Positions 25,885 to 34,708 of a DNA stretch of 64,000 bases are shown here, piece by piece. This DNA comes from CAYFQB01 sp964345225 (GTDB taxonomy: Bacteria > Nitrospirota > Thermodesulfovibrionia > Thermodesulfovibrionales > UBA6898): the NCBI GenBank assembly GCA_964345225.1, contig CAYFQB010000039.1, forward strand, positions 18,371-82,370, in the 5' to 3' direction. Positions within the stretch are counted from its first letter, which is position 1, and each line of letters opens with the position of its first letter. The translations under genes were made by a program, and so were the position numbers. The notes below the pieces were generated by a model. The model did not search any database and was not told the origin of the DNA. It saw nothing but the letters and a program-made list of their open reading frames with translations.

Positions 25885-26050
25885 TAATCTGGTTTGTCTG
25901 GTTTGTTTTGTTTTTCTAGTTTATCCGGTTTAAACTAAAGAAACCAAAGAAACTAAACTAACTAAAAAAAACTATTTTTGCTTTGCTTTTTTACTTCTTA
26001 CTTCCTACTTCCTACTGCTTACTCCTTACTTTTTGTCCTTATTTATTAAG
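25885..26050. repeat. Low-complexity word-repeat spacer
   Basis: Near-repeats of TGGTTTG, then AAGAAACCAAAGAAACTAAA, then TTACTTCTTACTTCCTACTT and similar TACT words fill the gap to rodA. Comparable word runs occur at 9690-9780, 17905-17975 and 24225-24310. No gene. Confidence 0.55.
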
Positions 26051-26077
26051 TGTAAAATTATAACAGAAACTTTCAGG

Positions 26078-27199
26078 TTAATAAAATAGAGAGAATCTGC
26101 GGGTTCTTATGTTTATAAGGATACCGATTGCAATAAAGTTTGAAAGAAGTGCTGTTCCTCCATAACTCATAAATGGCAAAGGTATTCCTACCACTGGCAT
26201 AATGCCAAGGGTCATTCCTATATTTAAAAAAAAGTAAAAAGAAAACATAATGGTAATACCCAATGCGAGTATCTTCCCGAAATCATCCTTTGCCTTGCTC
26301 GCGGTATCTAGTCCGCGCATTATTAATAAAAAGTATAATGATAACAGAAACAGGGACCCTAAAAAGCCCCATTCTTCAGCAAAAACAGAAAAAATAAAAT
26401 CAGTATGTTTTTCTGGAAGAAACCTGAAAGGGCCTTGTGTGCCTTTCAGAAATCCCTTGCCTAAAAATTCTCCGGACCCTATCGCCACTTTTGATTGGTT
26501 GATATGATAACTTATGCCTGACGGGTCAACTTCCGGCTCAACAAATGCGATAAGCCTGTTTTTCTGGTAATCTTTAAGACCTTCCCACATAAAGTTACCG
26601 AAAAAAGGTAAAGATACCATGACTATTATTACTATGCGCATACAGGCCTTATGGGGAAGTCCTAGTGTTAATGATAAAGAAATGAAAATTATAAGTATGA
26701 CTATAGTTGTACCAAGGTCAGGCTGTTTGAAAAGAAGGATAAAAGGGAGCAAAACAATGATGACAAAAACTCTCAGCAATGAAATTGTTCCGAAGGGTCC
26801 ATGCATTTCACTATAGTACCTGGAAAGCATAATTATAAAGATAAGCTTGAAAAATTCTGATGGCTGAAATGAAAGGGGTCCTAAACTGATCCATCTCTGT
26901 GCACCCATTCCTGTCTTTCCAGTAATCAGAACTAAAAAAAGAAGGATTATGCCTGTTATATAAAGAGGTACCGAGATCCTGCTGAGCCATACATAATCGA
27001 AACTTACTATAAGAATCAGACAGAATAATCCAATTGTCAGCCAGATTATCTGTTTTATGTAAAAAGAAGTTTGCAAGGTTTCAATAGGGTGGCGTGTTGA
27101 GCTGAAGATGGTAAGGATACCAATAATTGAGATAACAATCGCCAGGGAAAATGTCAGCCAGTCAAAATTTCGTATTACTCTTCTGTTAATTTTGAACAT
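26078..27199 (-). CDS. rodA: Rod-shape SEDS glycosyltransferase RodA
   Basis: 373 residues with about ten membrane helices. SEDS-family motifs: GAQRWISLGPLSFQPSEFFK, LKQPDLGTT (D carries the catalytic acid), and FGNMTLGIMPVVGIPLPFMSYGG-like C-terminal stretch (here ending PFMSYGGTALLSN). It polymerises peptidoglycan glycan strands during elongation, working with PBP2. The start overlaps the mrdA end by 14 bases. It is last in the mre operon; FtsW is unlikely because of this context. Confidence 0.94.
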   Translation of the reverse strand: MFKINRRVIRNFDWLTFSLAIVISIIGILTIFSSTRHPIETLQTSFYIKQIIWLTIGLFCLILIVSFDYVWLSRISVPLYITGIILLFLVLITGKTGMGAQRWISLGPLSFQPSEFFKLIFIIMLSRYYSEMHGPFGTISLLRVFVIIVLLPFILLFKQPDLGTTIVILIIFISLSLTLGLPHKACMRIVIIVMVSLPFFGNFMWEGLKDYQKNRLIAFVEPEVDPSGISYHINQSKVAIGSGEFLGKGFLKGTQGPFRFLPEKHTDFIFSVFAEEWGFLGSLFLLSLYFLLIMRGLDTASKAKDDFGKILALGITIMFSFYFFLNIGMTLGIMPVVGIPLPFMSYGGTALLSNFIAIGILINIRTRRFSLFY

Positions 27200-28967
27200 T
27201 CAGCATTTCCTTCTTTTTATTTTCAGGGAGCATATAAGATTCAATTGTTTTTTTTGCTATTGGTGCTGCAGCGGTTCCGCCATGACCTCCATGTTCAACG
27301 AATGCTGAGAGTGCAATTCGGGGTTTTACCGCTGGTGCAAATGCAACAAACCATGCGTGATCTCTAAATTTTTCTTTAGAAATTTTTGTGTCCTTACTTA
27401 AAGCCACAACCTGAGCCGTTCCTGTTTTGCCGCCTATAGAGATTATATTTGATTTTGCAGCCCAGCCAGTGCCTTTAGGTGCATTAACAGCACCTATAAG
27501 GCTATCCCTTATTATTTCGAGTGTACTGGATTTTATATCAGCTTTACTGATTATTACCGGCTCGGAATTTTTAAGAATTGTAGGCTTGTATAATATCCCG
27601 CCATTTGATACCGCACTTATCATTAAAGCCATTTGCATTGGTGTAACAGAAACATATCCCTGACCAATAGAATTAATAAAAGTCTCTCCCAGAAACCATT
27701 TGGCGTTTTTTGTTTTCATTTTCCATTTAGTATTTGGTATCAATCCCTTTCTTTCTTCGCCTATAGGGATACCCGTCTCTTTACCAAGCCCAAATTTAGA
27801 GGCATAATCATATATTTTATCGATTCCAAGACGTCTGCCTGCCTCGTAGAAATAGACATCACAGGATTCAACTAAAGCTTTGTATATGGAAGCTGTTTTG
27901 TGGCCTGATTTTTGCCAGCAGCCGAAATGCCATTTCCGGTAGCTTATCCCGCCTTTGCAGTCCACTTTTGTATTAATATCAAAAATACCTTCTTCCAGTG
28001 CAGCTATTGCGGTTATTATCTTAAACGTTGAACCTGGTGGATATTGACTCTGTATCGCCCTGTTTATCATAGGATAATTTTTGTCCTCTGCAATAGCCGC
28101 CCATTCGTCAGAACTGATACCCTGTGCGAATTTATTGGGATCAAATGAAGGAGCACTCACAAGTCCAAGTATTTCTCCTGTTTCTGGATCCATTGCAACA
28201 AGTGCCCCTGTTTTGCCTTTGAAGGCCTTTTCAGCCTCTTTTTGCAGTGCAATATCTATACTTAATGTGAGGTTTCTCCCTTTTACCGGTTGAGCTTCTT
28301 TTAGTAATCTGATTTCATTCCCAAGTGCATCTACTTCGATTATTTTCTGCCCGGCAATACCTCTTAAAGTTTTATCAAGGTGTTTTTCAACTCCCCACTG
28401 TCCAATCAATGCCTGTGGTGGTACGTCTTTGAACTCGGGATTTTTTAATTGGATGGGGTTGAGTTTACCTAGATATCCTATGATATGTGCACCGATATCG
28501 CCATAGATATATTCTCTGCTGACATCAATCTCGATAATAAGTCCTGGAAAGTCAGAACGTCTTGCTTCAATGAAGCTGACTTCATTGAAAGTTAACCTCT
28601 CTTTTAATCTTACTGGTGTGAATGCACTATGCTTTTCTTTATATATTTTTTTGTATAATTCTTCAGCAGGGATGTTCAGTATTTTCGAGAGTCCTTTGAT
28701 TTTACTTCTGTCAAAATCTTCCAAGATTATGGAAGCACAGAAGTAAGGGGTATCTTTTACCAGGGGTATTCCGTTTCTGTCAAATATTATCCCTCTTGGT
28801 GCCGGCACCCCGATAATTCTCTGCCTGTTTGACGCTGATTTCTTATTGAATTCACTGCCCTGCAGGATCTGCAACTGCCATAGCCTGAGTAAAACTATTA
28901 TAAAAGCTATAATAATAATATAGCCAATAAGGGCAATTTTCTCTGAAATAGTCTTCTTATTCTGCAT
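27186..28967 (-). CDS. mrdA: Penicillin-binding protein 2 (MrdA)
   Basis: 593 residues: an N-terminal membrane anchor (about 10-30), a dimerisation/pedestal domain with RGIIFDRNG (58-66), and a transpeptidase domain. Active-site motifs are SxxK in GSTFK (Ser313, Lys316), an SxN-type motif in VESCDVYF (about 366), and KTG in GGKTGTAQ (about 512). It cross-links peptidoglycan for lateral wall growth, paired with RodA. It overlaps mreD upstream by 11 bases and rodA downstream by 14. Confidence 0.95.
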   Translation of the reverse strand: MQNKKTISEKIALIGYIIIIAFIIVLLRLWQLQILQGSEFNKKSASNRQRIIGVPAPRGIIFDRNGIPLVKDTPYFCASIILEDFDRSKIKGLSKILNIPAEELYKKIYKEKHSAFTPVRLKERLTFNEVSFIEARRSDFPGLIIEIDVSREYIYGDIGAHIIGYLGKLNPIQLKNPEFKDVPPQALIGQWGVEKHLDKTLRGIAGQKIIEVDALGNEIRLLKEAQPVKGRNLTLSIDIALQKEAEKAFKGKTGALVAMDPETGEILGLVSAPSFDPNKFAQGISSDEWAAIAEDKNYPMINRAIQSQYPPGSTFKIITAIAALEEGIFDINTKVDCKGGISYRKWHFGCWQKSGHKTASIYKALVESCDVYFYEAGRRLGIDKIYDYASKFGLGKETGIPIGEERKGLIPNTKWKMKTKNAKWFLGETFINSIGQGYVSVTPMQMALMISAVSNGGILYKPTILKNSEPVIISKADIKSSTLEIIRDSLIGAVNAPKGTGWAAKSNIISIGGKTGTAQVVALSKDTKISKEKFRDHAWFVAFAPAVKPRIALSAFVEHGGHGGTAAAPIAKKTIESYMLPENKKKEMLNVQN

Positions 28968-29409
28968 ACTTAGGTCTTATAAATATTCCTGCGGGAGCAT
29001 TCAACAGGCATTGCATGATGGAAACATATAAAGCTTTTGAGACAGCTGTAGGCATTTTTTTGAATAGACTTATTGATAAAAAGACAACAGAGTTGTCAAA
29101 AAATGTAAGAAGCGATACTGCGATTATACCCAGAAGAGGCGTCCATCTAAAGAGTTTACCTGATATAAAGGAAGAAAAATAACCTGTCATTCCTTTTGCG
29201 AGCAGATTTGGGCCAAGAATCGATAAGGATATGCTGTCTTCCAGTGCACCTATGAGCGCTCCAAAAAGCAGTCCTTTTTTTTCACCGTACTTTAATCCTG
29301 CATAATAAACCAGCAAGACGGTCAGGTCAGGAGGGATCCCAAGAATCACGATTCTGCCCTGCAGGATAAAGGTCAAAAATATTATTAATGTCCAGTATAG
29401 ATACTTCAC
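28957..29409 (-). CDS. mreD: Rod shape-determining protein MreD
   Basis: 150 residues with four to five membrane helices. The N-terminus MKYLYWTLIIFLTFILQGRI and the LGIPPDLTVLLVYYAGLKYG stretch are typical of MreD. It is an inner-membrane member of the elongasome linking MreC/MreB with PBP2. Identification rests partly on position between mreC (4-base overlap) and mrdA. Confidence 0.9.
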   Translation of the reverse strand: MKYLYWTLIIFLTFILQGRIVILGIPPDLTVLLVYYAGLKYGEKKGLLFGALIGALEDSISLSILGPNLLAKGMTGYFSSFISGKLFRWTPLLGIIAVSLLTFFDNSVVFLSISLFKKMPTAVSKALYVSIMQCLLNAPAGIFIRPKYAE

Positions 29410-30188
29410 TTAATTATTATAACTTCCTCCAGTTTGGTAGAATCCTGAAAAGGGATTACTTCGATGTATTGAAAGTGTCCTCTTGTTCCTTTGCTGTCTA
29501 CTTTTGATACATATCCTACCGGGATTCCAGGTGGAAAGAATGAATCAAGCCCTGAGGTAATTATAACATTACCTGTTTGTATATCTTCGTCGAGTGATAT
29601 ATACTTCAGGATACATTTTCTTGTACCAGTGCCGGATACTACCCCTTCTTTTCTGCTATCCCGAAGTCTGACCGCAGCGGAGAAGTTGATATCAGTGATT
29701 GGAAGCAGCTGCGAATGTGAATTCGAAACGCTGATAATCTTCCCTGTGAGCCCTTTCGGTGTAATAGCAGACATGTCTTTAAGCACTCCGTCTTTTAGTC
29801 CCTTATTAATTATTATGATATTAGTAAAGTGATCGAGTCCTCTTGCTATAATTTTTGCTGTTATAACATAGTTTTTTTGATTTGCGCTCAGTTGAAGAAA
29901 TTTTTTCAATCGTTTGTTTTCACGCATAGCTTCCTGGTATTTTTCTCGCTCCATTAACAGATCATCAATACGTTTACGGAGTTTTTTGTTTTCTTCTTCA
30001 CGCAATGCCATCTTTTTAAAAGGCTTTTTTACACTGTCTGACAGAGTCTTTGTTATCATGAAAGTGTTGTTAAACAGGTTGTTTATGAAGCTGCTGGTTA
30101 GTGAATAATCTTTCTTGCTCTGGTATGTCATTAACATAAAAGATACTGTTATTAGTACTAAGAAAAGAAGAGTATTTTTTTTGGGCAT
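29406..30188 (-). CDS. mreC: Rod shape-determining protein MreC
   Basis: 260 residues. A signal anchor (about 6-22), a coiled coil (about 55-95, EEENKKLRKRIDDLLMEREK), and two beta domains with ARGLDHFTNIIIINKGLKDGV, GLTGKIISVSNSHSQLLPITD and ITSGLDSFFPPGIPVGYVSK. It is the periplasmic scaffold of the elongasome. It lies 12 bases downstream of mreB and overlaps mreD by 4 bases. Confidence 0.94.
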   Translation of the reverse strand: MPKKNTLLFLVLITVSFMLMTYQSKKDYSLTSSFINNLFNNTFMITKTLSDSVKKPFKKMALREEENKKLRKRIDDLLMEREKYQEAMRENKRLKKFLQLSANQKNYVITAKIIARGLDHFTNIIIINKGLKDGVLKDMSAITPKGLTGKIISVSNSHSQLLPITDINFSAAVRLRDSRKEGVVSGTGTRKCILKYISLDEDIQTGNVIITSGLDSFFPPGIPVGYVSKVDSKGTRGHFQYIEVIPFQDSTKLEEVIIIK

Positions 30189-30200
30189 GATTAATCTATT

Positions 30201-31232
30201 CTAATTTATTGCTATTCTGCGAAGCATATCTAATTCATCAAGCATCTTCCCTACACCGATAACAATTGCTGTCAAAGGATTATCAGCGACAACAACAGGG
30301 AGAGAGGTTTCCTTCCTGATCAAGGTGTCAATCCCGCGAAGCAGAGCTCCACCACCGGCAAGAACTATGCCTCTGTCTACTATGTCTGCTGCAAGCTCAG
30401 GCGGGGTATTTTCAAGGGCAACTTTTATCGTATCCAGTATGATGTTGATAGGTTCGGCTAAAGCCTCACGAATTTCATCTTCATTTATGTTTATTGTTTT
30501 AGGTATGCCTGATATCAGATCTCTTCCCTTAATGTCCTTGAAGCGTTTTTCGGAAGCTTCTAAATCATAAGCAGAACCAATATCAATTTTAATCTGCTCG
30601 GTTGACATTTCACCGATCATCAGGTTGTATCTTCTCTTGATGTATCCCATGATAGCCTCGTCCATTTTATCTCCTCCGATTCTAACAGCCTTGTTATATA
30701 CCACACCGTCAAGAGAAATTATCGCAGTATCTGTTGTGCCACCTCCGATATCAACAATCATGTTGCCGGATGGTTCCCCAACTGGCAGGCCAACCCCTAT
30801 CGCGGCAGCCATAGGCTCTTCTACTAAGTAGACTTCCCTCGCTCCTGATGCTTCTGCAGCATCCTTTACCGCTCTTTGTTCTACCTGGGTAATACCTGAG
30901 GGTACTCCGATAATCACTCTGGGGGAGACAAAACCACGCCTGTTATGAACTTTTTTAATGAAGTATTTGAGCATCTCACCTGTAGCGTCGAAATCAGCGA
31001 TAACACCGTCTTTCAATGGTCTTATAGCAACTATATTCGAGGGTGTTTTGCCAAGCATTCTTTTTGCCTCTGCGCCAACTGCAACTACTTTCTTATTATC
31101 TTTTCTCATTACCACAACAGAAGGCTCGTCACATACAATGCCTCTGCCTTTCACATAGACCAGGGTATTTGCAGTGCCGAGGTCAATTGCAAGATCGTTA
31201 GAGAATAAACCGAGTAGACTATTTAAAAACAT
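30201..31232 (-). CDS. mreB: Rod shape-determining actin MreB
   Basis: 343 residues. Actin-fold ATPase motifs: DLGTANTLVY (phosphate 1), MIVDIGGGTTDTAII (phosphate 2), VYLVEEPMAAAIGVGLP, and IVLAGGGALLRG (adenosine site). It forms membrane-bound filaments that guide cell-wall synthesis, so the organism should be a rod, spiral or vibrio. First of the five-gene leftward cluster mreB-mreC-mreD-mrdA-rodA. The gap to the RDD gene upstream is 22 bases, so that gene may share the promoter. Confidence 0.97.
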   Translation of the reverse strand: MFLNSLLGLFSNDLAIDLGTANTLVYVKGRGIVCDEPSVVVMRKDNKKVVAVGAEAKRMLGKTPSNIVAIRPLKDGVIADFDATGEMLKYFIKKVHNRRGFVSPRVIIGVPSGITQVEQRAVKDAAEASGAREVYLVEEPMAAAIGVGLPVGEPSGNMIVDIGGGTTDTAIISLDGVVYNKAVRIGGDKMDEAIMGYIKRRYNLMIGEMSTEQIKIDIGSAYDLEASEKRFKDIKGRDLISGIPKTININEDEIREALAEPINIILDTIKVALENTPPELAADIVDRGIVLAGGGALLRGIDTLIRKETSLPVVVADNPLTAIVIGVGKMLDELDMLRRIAIN

Positions 31233-31254
31233 TATAACTCCTAAATGTAGATTA

Positions 31255-31677
31255 TCATGTTTCTAAAACTATTGTCTTGGAGATTTCGTCTCCAAGACGC
31301 CTGCTGTCTTTACTCCCGAGAATTAGGATAAATTCCAGAGCGCAAACAATCAAAAAGAGTATCCACCCAATCCAGGGAACAATCCAATATAGAATATATC
31401 CAACAGCTAGTGTGCTGTTCCTTAATATTGAATCTTTAAATGTGCAGGGATTATTGCTTTCTTCAGATACAACCCTCAGTTTGAGAAGTCTTTTACCGAT
31501 ACTTCTACCCTCAAAAAGGCCGTCTGCTAACAGAATATAGGCTATCCCTGCATAATAACCGGCCTTGGGTATTAATTCAATAGCTACAGCAATCAGTATA
31601 AAATCTATAATTTTTGCTGCAGTTCTAAGGAGAAGCCCTGCCCTTTTTTGTTCATCAGACATTAAAAATAGTAACAA
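31255..31677 (-). CDS. RDD-family membrane protein
   Basis: 140 residues with three or four hydrophobic segments. The RDD signature is partly kept: RTAAKIIDFILIAVAIELI at about 18-36 (Arg and Asp at the helix start) and GRSIGKRLLKLRVV at about 77-90. The role is unknown; the family may mediate ion or small-molecule transport. It lies 22 bases upstream of mreB on the same strand and is possibly the first gene of that operon. Confidence 0.8.
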   Translation of the reverse strand: MLLFLMSDEQKRAGLLLRTAAKIIDFILIAVAIELIPKAGYYAGIAYILLADGLFEGRSIGKRLLKLRVVSEESNNPCTFKDSILRNSTLAVGYILYWIVPWIGWILFLIVCALEFILILGSKDSRRLGDEISKTIVLET

Positions 31678-31886
31678 AAGACTTTAATATTTTTCAATAA
31701 TAACATAAAATATTGCTTTCATAAAGTTCAGTGACATTTTTTAGAAATTAATAAAGCGACGGGGTTTAAGGCCAGGAGAGCAGAACATCTTATTTCTAAA
31801 TCAATTACCTTATTAAGAGGATTTAGTGTATATAACATATTTATCATGTTTATGCGTTTTATAAAATTAATCCAGACGTATAATGG

Positions 31887-32486
31887 ATGGATATTTTGAA
31901 AATAATTCTTGCAACAGCGAATAAGAAAAAGATTAAAGAGATTAAAAGGATATTCTCCGGGCTGGATATCCAGTTTCTTACGATTGATTCTCTCCCTTAC
32001 TCGCTGGATGTTGAGGAAGATGGAAAGACCTTTAAGGAAAATGCAATTAAAAAGTCTTTAATTATTGCAAAAAATACGGGCTATCCTGCTATAGCCGATG
32101 ATTCAGGTCTTGAGGTTCAAGCCCTCAGCGGAGCACCAGGGGTTTTTTCAGCCAGATATGCAGGAAAAGAGGCAAATGACCAGAAAAATATCGAAAAATT
32201 ACTGCGCGAGATGCGAAATTTGAAAGGTAAAGACAGACAGGCGAGATTTGTCTGCTGTATTGCTTTTGCATTGCCTGATGGGAACTATAAAACTTTCACC
32301 GGATATGTCAGGGGGATAATAGGTAAAAAGAAGAAAGGCTTACGCGGATTTGGCTATGATCCTGTTTTCTATCCGGTTGGCCATAACAGGACTTTTGCAG
32401 AAATGACAGATTCTGAAAAAGATGCATTGAGCCACAGGGGTAAGGCCTTGGAAAAGTTAAATAAATATATCAAAAAAGTCTTCTAA
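31887..32486 (+). CDS. rdgB: Non-canonical purine NTP pyrophosphatase (RdgB/HAM1)
   Basis: 199 residues, usual length. Motifs: LATANKKKIKEIKRIF (N-terminal phosphate binding), ADDSGLEVQALSGAPGVFSA, FVCCIAFALPDG, GYVRGIIG, GFGYDPVFYP and MTDSEKDALSHRGKAL. It hydrolyses ITP, dITP and XTP to monophosphates, keeping deaminated purines out of DNA. It is separate from the downstream sulfur cluster, with about 270 bases to the adk remnant. Confidence 0.95.
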   Translation: MDILKIILATANKKKIKEIKRIFSGLDIQFLTIDSLPYSLDVEEDGKTFKENAIKKSLIIAKNTGYPAIADDSGLEVQALSGAPGVFSARYAGKEANDQKNIEKLLREMRNLKGKDRQARFVCCIAFALPDGNYKTFTGYVRGIIGKKKKGLRGFGYDPVFYPVGHNRTFAEMTDSEKDALSHRGKALEKLNKYIKKVF

Positions 32487-32753
32487 ATTACTGAATTTAA
32501 ATTTCTATTTAGGGATTTCTTTAATTTTAAATGACCATATAAGTTAAAAATCAGATTAATAAGTAATTTTTATCTTATTATCAAAAATATGAATTTGACT
32601 TCAAATAACGTGATGCTTATATTTAGTGGGTCTATAGTTTATCTGTAGTTTACAGCGAATCCATTTTTTATTTACATTTTTATTTTAAATCACGCATTTT
32701 TGTATCTTTTCAAAAATTTATAGTAACGATGGGGAAAAGAGCAAGGAGGTGTC

Positions 32754-32985
32754 ATAAGATTAGTATTACTCGGTGCGCCCTGTGCAGGTAAAGGAACTCA
32801 GGCGAAAAAGCTTATTGAAAAATATACAATTCCTCAGATTTCGACAGGAGATATTTTAAGAAAGGCTGTTGCTGATGGGACACCACTTATAGAGTGTTAC
32901 ATTAAAAAAAGCGATTCTAAAGTCTGTTCCAGGTACAGGAACTATAGACAAGATTTTTAACAATATTTGCTCAATATTAATGTAA
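32754..32985 (+). pseudogene. adk: Decayed adenylate kinase gene remnant
   Basis: A strong Shine-Dalgarno AAGGAGG (32743-32749) stands before what should be ATG but is ATA. The frame reads IRLVLLGAPCAGKGTQAKKL, with an intact Walker A (GAPxAGKGTQ), then STGDILRKAVADGTPL, the NMP-binding start of adenylate kinase. The sequence then jumps to what looks like the family's C-terminus: LIECYIKK in the same frame and, after a shift in an A-run, AILKSVPGTGTIDKIFNN followed by ICSILM and a stop. About 140 central residues (LID and NMP domains) are missing. So there is start-codon loss, an internal deletion and a frameshift. A functional adk must exist elsewhere. The location 47 bases upstream of sat suggests a former sat-adk association. 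Confidence 0.82.
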
Positions 32986-33032
32986 AATAATTTTTGCATT
33001 AGCAATATATTACTAAAGAAAGGAGAAATACT

Positions 33033-34298
33033 ATGGCTGAAATAGGACATGGTGGTAAAAGAATCGTCGAAAGAGTTCTGGACCCCAAGGAAGCTGCAAA
33101 GAAGATCAAGAACATCAAAAAAATAATTCCGCTAAGGGGGCAGATAGCAAAAGAGACGATAAATATTTCTTATGGTTTTTTCACTCCCCTTAAAGGATTC
33201 ATGGGTAAGGCTGACCTTGATGCTGTCGTAAAGAAAATGAGACTGGCAGACGGTAAGACTGTATGGAGTATACCGATACTTTTTGATCTGTCCTCTGAAG
33301 AAGTATCGAAATACGGTGTTAACGTTGGTGATACAGTCCTGCTGACTTATGATGGCAATCCTTTGGCAATAATGAAGGTGAATGAAATTTATTCATACGA
33401 CAAAGAGAAGATATGCCAATCAGTTTACGGGACAACTGAAGACAAGCACCCGGGTTGCGCAAGGACTTATCAATATAAAGATAAGTTTATCGGTGGTGAC
33501 ATCACCCTTGTCAATAAACCAAAAATCAATCCGCCATTTGAACCATATTTCAAAACTCCTCTGGAAACCAGAAAAATGTTCAAAGACAGGGGATGGATAA
33601 GGATTGTTGCACATCAGACCAGAAATGTGCCGCATACCGGACATGAATGGCTCATGAAAGGTGCATGGCTCCAGACATACGGTGAATTATCTATCGAGAA
33701 ACCGATTGTTGGGGTTCTAGTCAATGCTATTATCGGTGACAAGAGAAAAGGTGATTATATTGATGAGGCTATAATTTTAACTCAGGATGAGCTCAGGAAA
33801 TCAGGTTATTTCGGAGATCATAATCATCTGACAACCCTCACATTCTGGGATATGAGATATGCAGGTCCAAAAGAGGCGATTTTCCATGCAATGCTCAGGA
33901 CCAATCTGGGGCTGAGCCATCAAATGTACGGAAGAGACCATGCAGGAGTAGGAACCTACTATGGCGCATATGATGCTCATCATTTGCTCGAGAAAGTAAG
34001 TAAGGACTTAAGGATTAGACCAGCCTATTCCATGAACTGGCTTTACTGCCCGCATTGCGGAGAGGTTACAAGTGAAGGATTATGCAATCATAAGAAAGAA
34101 TGGCAGAAGTTCAGCGGCACTCTCATCAGAAGCATAGTTCAGGACGGGGTAAAGCCACCGCGTCTCATATTCAGGCCAGAGGTTTTTGACCTGGTTATGG
34201 ATAGTGCTGATAAATATGGTTTCGGTTCTCCTTTTGTTACGGATGAGTATCTTGAGAAGAGAACCCCTGTTTTTACAGTACCACCAATGAATATATAA
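33033..34298 (+). CDS. sat: Sulfate adenylyltransferase (ATP sulfurylase), dissimilatory
   Basis: 421 residues, the homo-oligomeric Sat type of sulfate reducers. Motifs: NISYGFFTPLKGFMGKADLD, VAHQTRNVPHTGHEWLMKGA (HxxH, ATP-binding HTGHE), VGVLVNAIIGDKRKGDYI, GRDHAGVGTYYGAYDAHH, and a C-terminal zinc-binding type set CPHCGEVTSEGLCNHKKEW. It converts sulfate and ATP to APS and PPi in the cytoplasm; run in reverse, it makes ATP from APS during sulfur oxidation or disproportionation. The ATG has GAAAGGAG about 7 bases upstream. First intact gene of the sulfate-reduction block. Confidence 0.97.
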   Translation: MAEIGHGGKRIVERVLDPKEAAKKIKNIKKIIPLRGQIAKETINISYGFFTPLKGFMGKADLDAVVKKMRLADGKTVWSIPILFDLSSEEVSKYGVNVGDTVLLTYDGNPLAIMKVNEIYSYDKEKICQSVYGTTEDKHPGCARTYQYKDKFIGGDITLVNKPKINPPFEPYFKTPLETRKMFKDRGWIRIVAHQTRNVPHTGHEWLMKGAWLQTYGELSIEKPIVGVLVNAIIGDKRKGDYIDEAIILTQDELRKSGYFGDHNHLTTLTFWDMRYAGPKEAIFHAMLRTNLGLSHQMYGRDHAGVGTYYGAYDAHHLLEKVSKDLRIRPAYSMNWLYCPHCGEVTSEGLCNHKKEWQKFSGTLIRSIVQDGVKPPRLIFRPEVFDLVMDSADKYGFGSPFVTDEYLEKRTPVFTVPPMNI

Positions 34299-34313
34299 AA
34301 AGGAGGCAAATAA

Positions 34314-34613
34314 ATGTCAGAAGGAAAATATCCAATTAATCTTTGGGTGAATGAGGATAGATATGAAAAGTTAAAAAACGCTGGTTTGGCTGATATATGC
34401 AAGGAGATGTTAGCTGGTCTGAAGGTTATACAGGTTTTTGCTGATGATGCACAAAGAGATGAAATATTGAGAAAGTTCCCGACAGCAAAGTTTGACAGCG
34501 CCACAACAAAAAGCATCGAACTGCTTCCAAGGGATGTAAAGGACAACATTTTCGATGTCATTATTGAAAAGAAAAGCATTGATGTAATCGGTGATTTCTT
34601 GAGCAGAGTTTAA
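34314..34613 (+). CDS. Conserved small protein between sat and aprB, unknown function
   Basis: 99 residues, soluble, mixed alpha/beta, no cysteines besides one (Cys29). It reads as a small regulator-like or adaptor-like domain with LWVNEDRYEKLKNAGLADIC, VIQVFADDAQRDEILRKF and DVIIEKKSIDVIGDFLSRV. It lies 15 bases after sat with a Shine-Dalgarno AAAAGGAGG, so it is co-transcribed with sat. I believe similar small proteins accompany sat/apr genes in other sulfate reducers (possibly the DUF6955 family), but I cannot check that here. A partner of Sat or APS reductase is an inference from context only. Confidence 0.75.
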   Translation: MSEGKYPINLWVNEDRYEKLKNAGLADICKEMLAGLKVIQVFADDAQRDEILRKFPTAKFDSATTKSIELLPRDVKDNIFDVIIEKKSIDVIGDFLSRV

Positions 34614-34708
34614 AAAATCTGGAAGGAGGTGGTATTTAAAAAATTTTACTGCTTAAGCTTAGCTTTCACTAGCTGAAAGTAAAAAAAATAAAAGGAGGTT
34701 TAGATAAT

